Source: Dendrocalamus latiflorus
Taxonomy: Eukaryota; Streptophyta; Magnoliopsida; Poales; Poaceae
Direction: 5' to 3'
DNA length: 64,000 bases
NCBI GenBank assembly: GCA_017311315.1
Contig: CM029626.1
Span: 31,180,869-31,244,868 of the forward strand
In this document: positions 34,807 through 47,811 of the stretch, one piece after another
How positions within the stretch are numbered: position 1 is the first letter of the stretch
Layout: each line of letters begins with the position of its first letter
Notes under the pieces: generated by a model
What the model saw: the letters and a program-made list of their open reading frames with translations, nothing else
Told to the model about the DNA's origin: nothing
Database searches by the model: none
Position numbers and translations under genes: made by a program

Positions 34807-37800
34807 CATCAAAACAAGCCGCCGCCGCCATTACCGCTGCCAACTCCTCCTCGGTTGACCTCCCTCCGATTCCTCTCAGTGGGAGCCGCTTCTCGACGCC
34901 CCAAAGCTCCCCCGACTGCTGGCCGACGCCCTCCACCATCCGAGATCCCCCTCCACGGCGACTCGACCACGCCGCCGTCCATGCACAATGTTGGCCTCCT
35001 CTGGTGCCCCTCCGGCTAGGCCAAGAGCTTGGTAAGCATACTCCCACCTCCCTCATGCTTATGCACACCTTAATTTCTCCTCTCCTCCACGTCGGCGCCG
35101 TCGTCCCCTTTCCACCTCACTAGCAGCCGCTGAAACAGCCGCCCAAACCAACCTACACCATCTCGGGCCGCGCCACCTTCCCCACTGGCTTCCTCGCCTC
35201 CCTGGGAACCAATTTTGCCGGCTTGCCCTACCCCTCTGGCCTCCCCTCGCCGGAGCCCCCACCGCTCGGCCGCACAAGCTGCCTCCTCTGTTTTGCCTAG
35301 CCACTGCTCACCTCATCTCATTTAATTCACCCTCCCAATCACCAAACAGGTAGCAGCCCAGTGGTTAGCCGAGCCGCGCGCTAGCCCACCGGTCCAAAGT
35401 TCAAATCCCATTCTCCCCTGACGCACTTTTTCTTTGTTGTTTATTTTATTTTTATTTTCTTTAATCCATTTGAATTAAGAAAAATTAGGGAAATTAGAAA
35501 ATTAATCCATGGAAATTAATAAATTTGATTAGGATATAAATATGATTATTAAAGATTTAATGTTGGATTAATCATCATATATTAGTAGCTAATGTGCCTT
35601 GATTATTTGTTCGAAACCTAATTATTTAAGAGCATTAATAAAAGATGGCTTTGGTTAAATGTCCAAATTTAATAAAGATCCCAATTAAAAAGATCGTAAT
35701 TAGGTATTAAAATATAATGCCCTTGGAACATCGGACATTGGAATAATCTTACCAATGAATAATCTGATGGACAATGTAATATTATGACCAATAGTCACAG
35801 ATGAGTAGTAAATAAGAATATACTAAAATTTACTATTAAAAACATCAGTTACATAATTAAATACCGCCGTGCTTCCATGAATTATTGAAATAATCATTTG
35901 ATGAATAATTTGAATAATTGGTAAATAGAATCCCATAAAATACCACCGCTTAAATTGCTAGGAATACATACTCTAAAAATTAATTTAATAAACTAAACAC
36001 ACATGTCTGTCCGTAAGTCTAATCTAACTCATGAAACTTCCTTGATAAATATAAAATAATAATGATATAAGAAATTATTAAACTAAAGGCTGAGTCATGA
36101 TAATCTGCCGTTAGCTATACTTATCCATCCTCCAAAACCGAAGCGGAATATTCCTGTAAATATTCTTTCATCATAAACCTTCTTTGGCATCCATCTCGAC
36201 AGATTTCCCTTAGCCATTTATCACCTTGCTCCAACCCTTTTGTCTCCACCAATACTCCAAGCCCTATTGACATTACCTCAAATCACCCAAATCACCCATT
36301 AACTCATAATAAAGCTAATTTGAGTTTATGTGGATTTATTTGGATTTTTTGAGTTATTTGCAATTATTTGGATTCAGTTGTTTAGCGCGTAATTAGAAAT
36401 GGGAGTCCCAAAGAATCAATGGATCAAGCGAGGTCAAGATCGAGGTGAAGATAAAGACCAGATGCTCAAGACTTTCAAATGAGAAAGCTTTGAGCGAGCT
36501 CAAGACCGTGGTAAACCGCACAAGATTCAATCCTTAGGTCATATTGAACCTACATTTTTTGCAAATTACTTTTGTTTAAATTATCAAATTGCATGCCATT
36601 ATTTCATATGCAAATATATGTTGTTTTTTATGATTCTAGTTATATGCCCATTAATTAAATTTTTAGTATTACACCTCCTTTGGAAAATTTGAATATTTGA
36701 GCCTTGTCACCCTAGCAAAATTATAATGGTAAAACTTTCAAAAATAAGTCCATAATTATATGCCATGCTTAACACTGCTTAGATACTCGGGGGCACCAAA
36801 ATGCCCAAGCGTCACTTTTAATCATGAGAAACTGGTTTGGGAAGTCATGGTGGAAATGACTAGTATATTTTTGTTATGATTATTTTATGCTCCCAAAAAC
36901 CTCGAATTGCCTATCTATTTGGGCGGATGGTTCGGGGGTATGGTGCAGCGGTGCACGTGAGTGTGGTTAGTGGTAGAACCGTCCAAATAACCTAAGGATT
37001 GAATCTTGTCATGACCTCCTGTGTAAGACATGTAGAACTACAAGTCTGTAAATTACAACTTGGCTTAGTAGATTTACTAGACCCTGAAAGTCATTTCATC
37101 GGTGGAGGAGGTGAGGTAGTGCAAGTGGATGTTTGTGTGACAACTTGAATGGGACACTCGTTGGGGGTGAAATTTACCGCGGCGTGCTAGTCGGTGTGGG
37201 TAGTCCAGCTGCTAGCTGCATAGGGGTAGAACATCCCGCACAACTTATGAGACCTGTCGCAAACGGGAGAAGCCCATATGGGTGAGATGATGGAAGGGGC
37301 GAGGTATTTTGAAAAGTTACTGTGATGATCTACTCAACTGCATGACTAAGGAATCGTGTGGAGCAATGAGCGGATTGTGTCTTGTGGGTAAAGTGTACAA
37401 ACTCTACAGAGTGCAAACTATTCGAATAGCCGTGCCCATAGTCAAGGGCAGACATGGGAACTTAATCAGATATAGTTCTATTTCAAAAACTTTGTGGGTG
37501 AAATTGGAAAAGTGGTGAGTAGTGAAAGGTCCTGATTTGTGTTGCCTAGGTGTCGCCCCAGTGATAATGTAAGCGGTTATAATGCTGAAAGGTTAGCATA
37601 TGGTGCAAAGGCCATGTAACGGTGGATGGAATCTAGATCACTATTATTAGTGCACTCCTTCAATTGATTAAGCTTAGTTAAAACTGCTAGGTCCCAAGAA
37701 ATTTCTATGTATCATATTTTAAAAGCAATTTATGGCAAATAAAATAGCCCGAACCTTTCCTTGATAAGCCCTGCATGTTATCTATTTGCATCATGTGTAT

Positions 37801-38176
37801 TGGCTCGCGGAGCATAGAGATTTGTGCTCACCCTCACTCTCACAATTAATCTAGAATCAGGAGTCAAATCACTATGCTTCGGCAATACACTTGGTCATGA
37901 TAGTGAAGAAGATGAAGATGTCAAGAACTAGGTCATGAACCCCCAGTTGGCTACCTGTGGGAACGTCCTGAGGGTCCCACCTGTGTGCTTCATTTTCACT
38001 GCTGCATTTTATTGATTTCGGCTTAGTGGCCCATGAGTAAGTCTAATATTATATTTACGCTTTCGCATGATATGTATTTTGATGTTCAATACTGTATCTG
38101 TGAGCACTATCTATTGATCCAAGGAATAGTGCAGTAAATCATAGAGGATTCCAGATTGTAAAATCTGGGTCCGGCA
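34807..38176 (+). repeat. Element E: long gypsy-type LTR, right part
   Basis: Continues E after F. A GC-rich block (34807-35330) is followed by AT-rich DNA. The stretch 36540-36660 closely matches J at 57455-57566 (shared ATTGAACCTACATTTT-like and TTCTAGTTATATGCCCATT). The end is placed at GTCCGGCA (38176), four bases before TGGTATCAGAGC. With the left part the LTR is about 4.48 kb, very long. I see no gene. The 69-codon frame at 37309-37518 lies in a conserved LTR segment and is not called. Confidence 0.7.
35352..35420 (+). promoter_or_regulatory. tRNA-like A-box/B-box pair inside LTR E
   Basis: TAGCAGCCCAGTGGTTAGC resembles a tRNA A box and AGTTCAAATCC a B box about 40 bases on. Folding into a full tRNA looks poor. 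Element B has a similar pair on the minus strand at the matching place (about 6140-6225, B-box-like GGTTCTATTTCC). Confidence 0.3.
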
Positions 38177-40562
38177 GGGCTGGTATCAGAGCATATCGAC
38201 TGTAGGTCATGACCTAGTTAGCCTGGCCGTTAGTTTCATAACTAGAATTATTTCTTCAAAATCTATTTCGAATAATATAAGTAGTATTGCTCAATCTCAT
38301 CCCTCTTAGATGGTTCTTTCTCATCTATATGCTGCCCTAGCCATTTGTACTTCTAAAGCTCTCTCATCCCGAATTCAAAATAATAAAAATCCAGTACTCC
38401 TCTTGTAAACACGCTTTGCAAACCTCCTTTGGGCCAAAACCACAATGCTTAAATTTGAAACTCATTTTCAAAAAAAATGTTTTATCCTTGGAGGATCGGT
38501 TATCAAATTGTTTACAAAACTCATTTCAACAACCCTAATCTTCCGAGGAAATTTTCATAAGTTCAAACTACTTACCAAAACTTATTTGAAAAATTCACTT
38601 TGGTTTCTCAAATAGTCCAAAACAAAGTTATTTCTTGGAAACTTTTCCCCAAAAAAAAGGACCTTGTTTTTCAAAAATAAAGCCAAAAGGTTAACCTTGA
38701 GGTGTTATTTTTGAAAAAGTTATGTTGGTAAAAACATATTTGATTTCTATCCTTGCGCGACTTTTATATCTAGCGATATTCAGATTGCTCATTATCCTTG
38801 TTCTTGCTTGTTCTCGATTGCTTGCGGGAATTGATCTTTGTGATTAGGTCAACCGTGTTCTTGGCACGGTTGATAATGACAAGGGTGTGGTGTAGCGATT
38901 GCAGGATGGACTTGGTCGTTTCAGTCAAGTAGCCTCGTCATCAACGTCATATCAAACAATCGTAGTTATCATTCTCATCGGAAGATCAGGCCAAATCCCC
39001 CTACATCAAGTGGTATCAGAGCACAGATTGCCTGGTGAGATTTTAGTGTTAAATTTGTTTTTCATACCTATAACCAGAAAATTGCCCTACAAAAAGAGTT
39101 AATCTCCACTGTCCAGACCCCGTTGCCACATCAAGTGGTATCAGAGCACTGTAGCTTCGACTACTATTGCTTCCGTCTTCTGCAGCTATGACTTTTATTG
39201 TTTATAGTTGCTTCCGACCAGTGTGTTTTTGACCATTGTTGCTTCGACCACTCTCAGTGTCATGACCACTGTAAACATCTGACTACTAAAAGCCTTTGGA
39301 CCGCCAAACTTCAACTACTAGGTTTCGACCACCAAGCGATCACTTTGTAATCTCTGACCACCGCATAGCCCTGACCACTCTCTATAGATCTGAACACTTC
39401 AACCATGCCAAACATTTTTGGAAGCTCGATCTCCTTCATCCTAACTCCATTTGAACTTGTTTAAATTTCTACATTCATCTAAAATCATAAAATTCCTTCC
39501 AGTATATATATATATATTATATTTTGTGATTTTATTTGTATTTATTTGTTTGTTTGTCTTATTTTGTGCGTGTAGAATCCAATGTCGTCGACACCAGTTT
39601 GGACCAACAGGAAGCGTTAAACTCCAACTTCAATGAAGGCAAGTCATAGACCTTTGACCATATTGTACCCATTTCATAAAATTATATTTTTTAAATTAAC
39701 ATGCATTTCTAGTTTTATATTAAATGCTTTCAGGACTAGTTGAATATCTACTTGATCGTATGCCACCTTAAATAACTGTGAATGACATATATTCTTGAAC
39801 ACCATAGGATGGGTGATTTTAGTTGAATATATTTTAATACCAATATGGGAATCTAACTTATACTTAGTAATGTATAGTTGTGCGATGGGTTCCTACACCA
39901 TGTTTATCATTAAAAATTGACTTAACTACATATATAATTGTGGTGGGTAGCCACTGTTAATAAAAATTTGTGTGCTATGTGTAAGTTCAAACTCCATTAT
40001 GTTTGTTTTAGTGATAATGACAAATACTATTGTGAAACTAATATGTTTATTAGTTATGATATTATCTAGTCTCATTTGGATGTAATGAATGACAAATGGT
40101 CTTGGTGAAAATGACAAATACAAATTGTGAGACTAATATGTTTATTAGTTATGATATTATTTAGTCTCATGTGGATGAAGAAGCGAAAACATGGAGGTAT
40201 GCATTCTACATCACATTCTTATATCCTATTGCATCCCTCGGATCCAAAATATAGGTTGAATTCCACCAAAAAGACAAATTTGAATATGTGCATATGTTTC
40301 CATTACACATACTTATATGCACACATTAAGGGGGAGTTCACTCAATGTTTTGAGGTTTCATTAGTATTGATCCATGCCGAGTTGTCATCTAATTCCTCCA
40401 TTATGTGGTAATGGTTGGATGATCAATGATAACCAGATAAGTAAGATTTGCTTAAAGGTTATCATAGAGTATACAAATGTTGTGTACATAATGTATACTC
40501 GCAATTAAATCTTTATATCTCTTTATCTGTTGAGATTGTGATGAATTACCAAAAAGGAAGAT
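38177..40562 (+). other. Non-coding interior with three primer-site-like words
   Basis: TGGTATCAGAGC occurs at 38181, 39011 and 39136. The first is next to LTR E and should be its primer site. The second follows CCCCCTACATCAAG, the usual look of a copia LTR end, and may be the end of another LTR. 39160-39400 repeats a cttcgaccact phrase loosely. No gag or pol frame was found. 40011-40083 and 40105-40178 are a tandem duplication. Purine tracts at 40328-40336 and 40550-40562 look like copia polypurine tracts leading into LTR G. Confidence 0.5.
40011..40178. repeat. Local tandem duplication
   Basis: Two copies of about 73 bases (sharing atgtttattagttatgatat), 94 bases apart start to start, with few changes. 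Confidence 0.8.
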
Positions 40563-41034
40563 TGTAGAATCTAGTCCCTCCAGTATAAGTTAATGGTAAA
40601 GTTTTGGTTATTGATAACAATTGTTTGTGGACTAACATTTTTCATGAGTTGGATGAATAGGTTAGGTTCCACAAATGAGGATAACTTGGATGGCTTCATG
40701 TGTTGAAGATCATCAAGTCAAGTGAAGACCCATCATGTGTTGATGGAGGTCATGTGAAGGATGCATCATGAGTTGATGCATAACAAGACAAGGACCTGGA
40801 CCTGAAAAACATGTGGGTCATCAAGCTTCAAGAGGATGCTCAAGGCAAAGATATAACTAGCTAGGGCTAAGGATGTGTTCCGAGTCTTTTTCCGGTCTTG
40901 GTATTTGGTTGCAAGACCTGATTGCTAGTATAGGTTGCCGTATTATTAAAAAGGGTCATGTCTAGTAGTTTGAATCTCATCATGTGTTGATAGCTCAACC
41001 TTACCTACTCTAGCTCTCTTCAGCATGATGCTTA

Positions 41035-41370
41035 TATTTACGAATGTGTTTTGCAAACAGTTGAAGCTCGTGTGGTGAATTCTTGTAACATGGAACTATA
41101 CATTGCGAATGTGTTTTGCAAATGCTTGAAGTCCGTATTTCCTATCCTTTGTAGTATGAGCCTTATATTTGTAAATGTGTTTTGCATATAGTTGAAGCTC
41201 ATCCTTGTAGCATATGACTTAAGTTTGTGAATGTGCTTTGCAAATGTGTTAAGTCCATGTACCAATTCTTTGTGTCATGATTTCAAAAGTGTGCAAATGT
41301 GTTTTGCAACTTTTTGGAAGTCATGATTGATCCTTGTGTGTATGATACTATAGTTTACAAATATGTTTTG
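41035..41370. repeat. Minisatellite built on AATGTGTTTTGCAAA
   Basis: Six diverged copies at spacings of roughly 60 bases, each also carrying a ttgaagct or aagtccat phrase. Confidence 0.75.
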
Positions 41371-41410
41371 TAAAATCTATTAAAGTATCTGTATTACTTA
41401 GGACGATTGT

Positions 41411-42060
41411 AATATGTAATATGTGGTACTACCATTGACCGGAACTACCGGTGCTGTAATCACGGAACTACCATGTTCGTTGATGGTCAAAGACCTTCGT
41501 GGTCGAATTGACTTGGTCGAGAACCAGTATGGTCGAAGGTCAAGTGGTTGAGAACCAAAGTTGTCGATCAACGTGGTTGAGATCTATGTGATTGGGACCA
41601 ACATGGTCAGATTGACGTGGTCCAGATCTGTGTGATTGGGACCAACATGATCAGATCAATATGGTCAAGATCTATGTGATCAGGACCAACGTGGTCAGAT
41701 CAATGTGGTTGAGATCTGTGTGATCAAAACAATCATGGTCAAAACCGACGTGGTCGAGACATGTGTGGTCAAAATCAACGTGGTCAAAATGACGTCATTA
41801 GTCAAAGATCGACGTGGTCAAAACCAGTGTGGTCATAGACCTTCATGGTAGACTTGTGTGGTCATAAACCAGTGTGATCGGAGACCAGCGCGGTCGTAGA
41901 CTTGTGTGGTCATAAACCAGTGTGATCGGAGACCAGCGCGGTCGTAGACTTGTGTGGTTGTAGACTTGCGTGGTCATAGACCAACATGGCCGATGACCTA
42001 CGTGGTCATAGTTTTGTGTGGTCAATGCGGAAGTTGCAACTCTGTGTGAGCGGTCCGAAC
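41411..42060. repeat. GACC/GGTC minisatellite
   Basis: Dozens of short phrases of the type gaccaacgtggtcagatc and tggtcatagaccag. Near 41852-41950 a 48-base unit (acttgtgtggtcataaacc...) is repeated almost exactly. GACCA..TGGTC makes many inverted pairs. Confidence 0.75.
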
Positions 42061-43074
42061 AACATGCGGAAGTTTCTAGTCTGTGTGACGAAACTACATG
42101 CGTGTAGAAGTATCAACTTGTGTAGCTGCATGTTTTTTCTAGAGAGACACCTTCATGGAGTCTTCTCACCCCGAGGAAATTAGTAGTTCTGCTTGTGCGG
42201 AGCGGTACTTCCGATGATCGGTAGTACTGGACTTTGCATATCGAAACTACCAGATTTTACTGTAATGGCTAGTTTTCTGACTGTTGCAGAGGGGAGTGGA
42301 ATTACTGGTCATAAGCCAGCAATACTTTTGGAAAATCCTGATTTTTCAGGAATTTGGCTCTAACAGCTAGTTTTCTTGTCTGAGGTATATATACTGCCTT
42401 GTGACCGGTTGGAGAGATGGTTAGAAGAGGTTTGCTATATCCATTAACAATTTGTTGAGTTAGTGTGAGGTTCTTCTCTAAATTGTGCATGTGTTGCACT
42501 TTATGAGTAAGGAGAAGGGATCTAGAGTGCATGAGTTGCATCTAGTATTGGATTGTGTATCCTAGAGAGCTTGTGCATTCGTTGCACGTGGTAAGAGTCA
42601 AGCGAGGGGCTTGACTTGTTACTCTTGGAGTTTGCCAACTACTAGACAGTGTTGAAGGCATCGTGTGTGGTAAGTTTCTCAAAGAAGATTGTGAGAAGCA
42701 CCGATGAATTGTGAGTGGTGTGGTGCACGCCATCCCAGAATGGAGAAAGAGGAACCTTAGTGGATTGAGGTGTTTCGGCTAAATTCGTGGAGCCGGTCTA
42801 ATTCATTTGGGCTAATCTCAACATAGACTAGGGGAGATTGACAAGTCTCCGATCACCATGGTAAAAAGAGACCATGTTAATTGTGGTTTGTTTACTTGTC
42901 CTCAATTTACATTCAAGCAATTTATATTCATAGAATTAAATTAATTGCTTGTATTATTAGTATTGCGAACCTTGTTATATATTTAGGGTGTTGGCGCACT
43001 TAGGTGAATATAGTTGAATTAGGCCTTATTTATGCTAAACCAATTTGTCTTAAGCTTCCACGTTATATACTTAG

Positions 43075-44863
43075 TGAGAGACCATGTGGAGGTATCCCCA
43101 TGTTTGCGATGAGTAATTGACTCGTGTTCTGGAAAGTTTGAGTTTGATTTGGTTGGTTCGCGCCAAGTCGGTGCATGGCGCAGTCTAGTACGGTTGGACT
43201 TGGTCGAATGCGGTCGGACGTGCTTAGGATGTGTGTTCTTTTCTCGATCGGTCGTTTTGGGTATTTCACGCTTGAGTACCTTTTACTGATGCTAATGTTA
43301 GTTATGATGTTTCGAGCGGTGCTATGTGATGGTTTTCTTGTCTGTGTGGATGCAAGACTTTGGGGCTAGGTCATGGTGAGGCACGGGAGGACCGGGACTA
43401 GGCTCAGGGAGGAGTTGAGGTCCAGACGGTCAGGATGCAAGGTGCGGTTGTGCGAAGAGGAAGCTTCCAGGAAGGTGCAGCAGGGGCATTTCGGTAAAAT
43501 GCACAAGGCTGCAAAATGGAAGCGGATTCGGTTGGAGAATAACGGGTTGGAAACCCGTTAGTGGAAGAGAGGGTTTAGGGTTTGAAGGAGATGCTAGTTT
43601 TCTCTCCATCCTGATGAAGCCCTTTGACTTTCTTTCCTTGGTTGGATGAGAGTCATGGAGTGGAGAGTGGCTGACTCTTCTTGATTTGCCACTTTGAGTG
43701 TGAGCTCCTGCCTTCATATGTGGTGAGGAGGAGGTAGAGTGTGTTGTTCCAAGGGGGGTAGAAGTGTTCTTGGTGTGTGTTCTTCTCTGTTGAGAAGCAT
43801 GTAGTGAGATGAATGTAGAAGAGCCCTTGTATAATCATTCCTTTCTCTGTATCAATATCAATATGAGATGGATTGAGTTTGAGCTGTTTCTGCTTCTGTT
43901 CTTCTCAGTTTAGTTTACTCTGTGTCGAGGCCATGGCGGGTTCTTTGTTCTTTGTCTTTTGATTTGAATTCTTGTTTCAAGGAGTCTTGATTTCGTTTGC
44001 TCAAGGCCACTTGGCCAATCCATTCCCGAGAGCAAAAGCCAGAATTGATGTGTATTTGCTACCCTCTTTCCTGCGGCACAATTCCTCTGTTTCACCAAAG
44101 CTAGGGTTTGGAGGCAGGGGATGATTGATGCTCTTGATTTCTCTTCAAAAGATGCTCTCAGACTTGTGCTTTCATGTTGTGACATCATTTCCTGCTGAGA
44201 TTCAAAAGTTCATGAGCAAAAGATTTGAGAATGATGAGCAATTTGGAAATTAGCCTCATTCCCTATTCTATTTTCAGATTTTTGCTCAAATCTTGGTTCT
44301 TTGATCTCTTGACGTTATCTCTTGATTCCTGAAATCTTGACGCTATTTAGGTCGTAGCTCGGAAGAATTGACTTGAGAAGCTCTGCTTTTATCTTCTCTT
44401 TTCTTTGTTTTAGTGTCTACCTCGAGTATTTTTCAGTTCGGACAATACTCAGCCCACTCGCTGGCTTCTGCTCCTGCCTGAACCAAGATTCGGTCAGACC
44501 GGTTTCATACTGACGGTCAGACCGGATGGTGAAGGGCGGTCTGACCGCTAAACCTAGCGGTCAGACCGAAGGCGATATGGCAGTCAGACCGGCAACCAGC
44601 CGACGGTCAGACCGGTCTTGAACCGGCGGTCTGACCGGCCGTGCGCATGCAGTCTGACCAGACTGGCTTGTCTTCTCTGATATGGTTCTTTGCTGCCTGC
44701 TTCATTGTGTTGCTTTGTTTGCCGATTTTTCTCTGGATGCCAGTGAGCTATTATCCTCTTTCTTCATAGCTTCCGTAGTTATCGGTGAAGAAACTTGTGG
44801 ATACTTGGGGTCGATTTATGAAGGCACCATTCACCCCACTCTGTTGCCATTTCCGATCCTACA
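43075..44863 (+). repeat. Element H 5' LTR
   Basis: The LTR is 1789 bases, from TGAGAGACCATGTGGAGG to GATCCTACA. It has one copy of the 75-base unit (43390-43465). It keeps a stretch (43140-43255, rich in cggtcgg words) that F lacks but A has in divergent form (5400-5500), so F lost it. Confidence 0.9.
44490..44665. repeat. Palindrome cluster in H LTR
   Basis: Eight GGTCAGACC/GGTCTGACC words in mixed orientation, better preserved than in F's 3' LTR. Confidence 0.85.
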
Positions 44864-44880
44864 ATTGGTATCAGAGCCGG
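44864..44880 (+). other. Element H primer-binding site
   Basis: ATTGGTATCAGAGCCGG directly after the LTR; same initiator tRNA-Met type as A and F. Confidence 0.92.
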
Positions 44881-44919
44881 TTAGCTCTTTCTTCTAGATC
44901 TTAACCGGTCTCTTGAGCC

Positions 44920-45944
44920 ATGGTAACGGACAAATATTCCACCACGCTCCCTATCTTCGATGGGAAGGACGACCACGAACCCAAGGACGGTGACGACTTC
45001 ATCGACATGTGCTTCATGGCCCATGAGGGCAACATCCCTCCTATGACCAGCTCAATGATGCATTTCTGAAGTTAGGAAAATTTTATGCTAGATCTAGAGC
45101 TAGGGTTGCTAATCTTGAGAAGGAAGTAGAGAGCTTGTCATGGGAGCTTACTTCACTTAGATCTTCTCCCTTCCATTATGATTGTGATGTATGTTCATCT
45201 TTCCTTGGTGATATGGAGAAGCTAAGGACCTCTCATGATAGTATGACTTCTGAGCTAGACATGCTTAAGGTGGAGAATGTTAGTCTGCTTGCTGAACTAG
45301 AGATGAGTAGGGTAGCTGCTCTTTCATCTACTACTGTTGAGACTATTTCTTGCACCTCATGTGAGGATAAGGACAATGCTTTTAGAGGTCTTTACACTAT
45401 GCTTCTCGATCTGCCTGAGACATGTGGAAATTGCAATAACTTGAAAATGAACTTAACGAAGGCAGATCATAAAATTGCTGAATTACATGCTTCTTTGCTT
45501 GAGCTCATTGTCTCTTGTACCAACTGTCCTAAATTGACCTTAGAGCTTGAGTCTGTTTCCAAACAATTTCAAGAAATGGTTGATCATAACAAGAAATTAG
45601 CTCAATATGCTTCTAAGGACCCTATTAGCTCACCATGCAATAACTGTGAAAACTAAAATCTGATTTGATTGCATTGGATGAAAAATATGTGAAGCTAACT
45701 AAGGACTTACTAGAGAAGCCACAATCTTGTTGTGATGTCTGTGCTGTTGTGGGGGAGAAGCCTAAGGGTATAGTAGAGACGCTTAGCGGCAAGAACCAAA
45801 TGGTTACCAGTAGGACTGTCCTTCCTGTTCCTTGCGAAGACCTCAATGTTGAGGCGACTGTGCGTGCACATGCCATCTGTTCTTCTGCTGTTGGTTCTTC
45901 TTCTTCTCCCTTACCTTCTGCTGTCTCTTCTTCCCCCTGCTCTT
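44920..45944 (+). pseudogene. Element H gag, with core deleted
   Basis: The ATG at 44920 gives MVTDKYSTTLPIFDGKDD and then jumps straight to the acidic DPKDG..FIDMCFMA segment. The gag core and first knuckle (about 1.04 kb in F, 26241-27277) are gone. The junction carries the shared word atgggaagga, present at both ends in F, so the loss looks like microhomology-mediated deletion. The coiled-coil region follows (45062-45656). A single missing A near 45650 shifts the frame to 45665-45944. Element I then interrupts it. Confidence 0.83.
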
Positions 45945-46086
45945 TGATATGCGTCATTTTTGTATATATTTAGCCGTCATTTTACCCTCATATTCTTCGC
46001 ATTTCAAGACCATTTATTATCATTTACACATTTTTCTATAATTAATTGCTCAATTTGGATCATTTTACATTTTTTGTGCTTTTTCC
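45945..46086 (+). repeat. Element I LTR, 5' fragment
   Basis: Matches 47812-47953 base for base over 142 positions with only a few substitutions, then diverges at GCTTTTTCC. Confidence 0.88.
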
Positions 46087-46430
46087 CTAACCACCTCAGG
46101 TTTGATTTCCTTGGCTCTGACGAGACATACTCCATTACTGATTGTGCTCATCTCACCTATAGTCCTCATGATGTACTTTATCGATTTGCCTATATGATTG
46201 GATATTCTATTGATGACTTAGAGGGCATTGATCCAATCACACATACTTGCCATATCTTTGAGTTTATTTGCAGGGTTATGCTTGTGTACCATCGACTACG
46301 AGTGGACTTGACTCGAGTCGATATTCCTTGTGATCCAGGTGGATTTCGACGCATGCTGATTCATGAGGATAGCGGATATGTGCCTTTTCCATGTCCCGTC
46401 CTTGGCCCTCCTCCCGCTACACCCAAATGA
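46087..46430 (+). pseudogene. Element I 3' internal ORF fragment
   Basis: An open frame of about 108 codons ends at TGA 46428-46430, with GSDETYSITDCAHLTYSP near its start and a Pro-rich end (CPVLGPPPATPK). I recognise no domain. Its place, between pol (missing) and the polypurine tract, is where Athila-type elements carry a variable extra ORF, sometimes env-like. Here only a C-terminal piece survives, fused to an LTR fragment. Confidence 0.45.
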
Positions 46431-47811
46431 GCATCTTTTATCTTTTTATTTCCATACCTTTTGTTAGTTTTTGTTGGTTTCTCCTCTTTTCTTTCTTTTT
46501 ATTTCAGGCCCCGTGCTAGATTCTCATCCTTGCATGTGCGAGAAGCCATGGGATGATTTATCTACTTCCACTGCATCATATACGCCCGATGAGCTGTTTC
46601 TTACCCCTTTAAGCACATTCTTGATTCATTGCTCAATTTAAGCTTGGGGGAGGACTTGTATGTGTATGGATGACGTTCTAGCATGTTTGTATTATATTTG
46701 TGAGCATTTGAGCTTATTGTCATGTGGTTGATGATATATGGTCGTTCTTATGCTCCATATTATGCTTATGTGATGACATATGGCCTTTACTATTTGCTCT
46801 CATGTTTTGCTTGATTGTACATCTTGGCCATGTGAGCTCATGCTATGATTAATCAAGAAAGGTCATGTCAAAAATTTCTTAATTGAGCTATATTGTCACT
46901 AGCTCCTTGTATGTCTTAAGTCACTTGGCTTGTAGAGCTTGAGTTTTGTTTATTATACTTGATGTGCTTAGAAACCTTGTGATCCTATAGCATTTGATTC
47001 ATTGCGAGTTACGCATGTGTTTTAACCATTTGCGGATTGAATTGGTTCTAGTCATAGCCTCTTGAATGATCATATCTTAGATTCATGCTTTGGCATATGT
47101 TATTTTAGATATTGATACTTTACTTGAATGTAAAATTTGTGAAAGAGGTAGTCCTATCTTGAGCCAATAACTTGGTTGATTTATCTAGGTATCCATGTCT
47201 CGGGACACGTGTTACCTAGCATTAATGAAAACCGGTTAAAGATGCTTAATCTAAAAAAAGCAAAAGAAGAAAAAATTGTGATGCAATGTGTGAGTGTGTG
47301 GAATAAGTGACTATGTCACATTGGTTCAAAAATGTGTTGAATAAGTGGCACAAGTGCCCATTGTGCTTTAAATTTGCTAAAAATCAACAAAAATTAGGTA
47401 TCATGGCTCAAGTGTGGGCTTTTTCATAAATATCATGCAAGTACTACTCTCTTTATCTCAAATAGCATATGCCTTAGCATGACCCTTTGCTATGCTCATT
47501 CTTGATGTTATACCTAGTTCGGATGCCTTACAATTTTGGTTGGATTCATGTGATCACTTAGTGCATTTCGACACTTGTAACTTGATTTGGTCAAATGTTG
47601 TAGTTATCACTTGAGATCTTTTCTTGAATATTCATTCTAATCTTGGATAGTCCTCAAAACTCAAGTTAGCAATCTCATTTTACATTGTGTATGCCTCTTG
47701 ACTTATTACATGCATTTAACTAGTCTTTTACCTCATGATTATTTGTTGTCCAGGTTCGATAATATCATGCCATTTACTTGAGGACAAGTAAAAGTTTTAA
47801 GCTTGGGGGTA
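46431..47811 (+). other. Element I 3' non-coding region and polypurine tract
   Basis: AT-rich, no gene seen. It ends ACTTGAGGACAAGTAAAAG then TTTTAAGCTTGGGGGTA, the usual polypurine context of Athila-type elements. A second AAGCTTGGGGGAGG tract lies at 46640-46654. Confidence 0.75.

Larger units (their letters stand above)
40563..43074 (+). repeat. Element G: copia-type LTR, truncated by H
   Basis: Starts TGTAGAATCTAG after the purine tract ccaaaaaggaagat. The tail (42900-43070), with GTGTTGGCGCACTTAGGTG and TAGTTGAATTAGGC, resembles ends of grass Sirevirus-type LTRs. It is cut at 43074 by element H before its CA end. Two minisatellites lie inside. No 5' partner with the same sequence is in the window. 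Confidence 0.5.
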
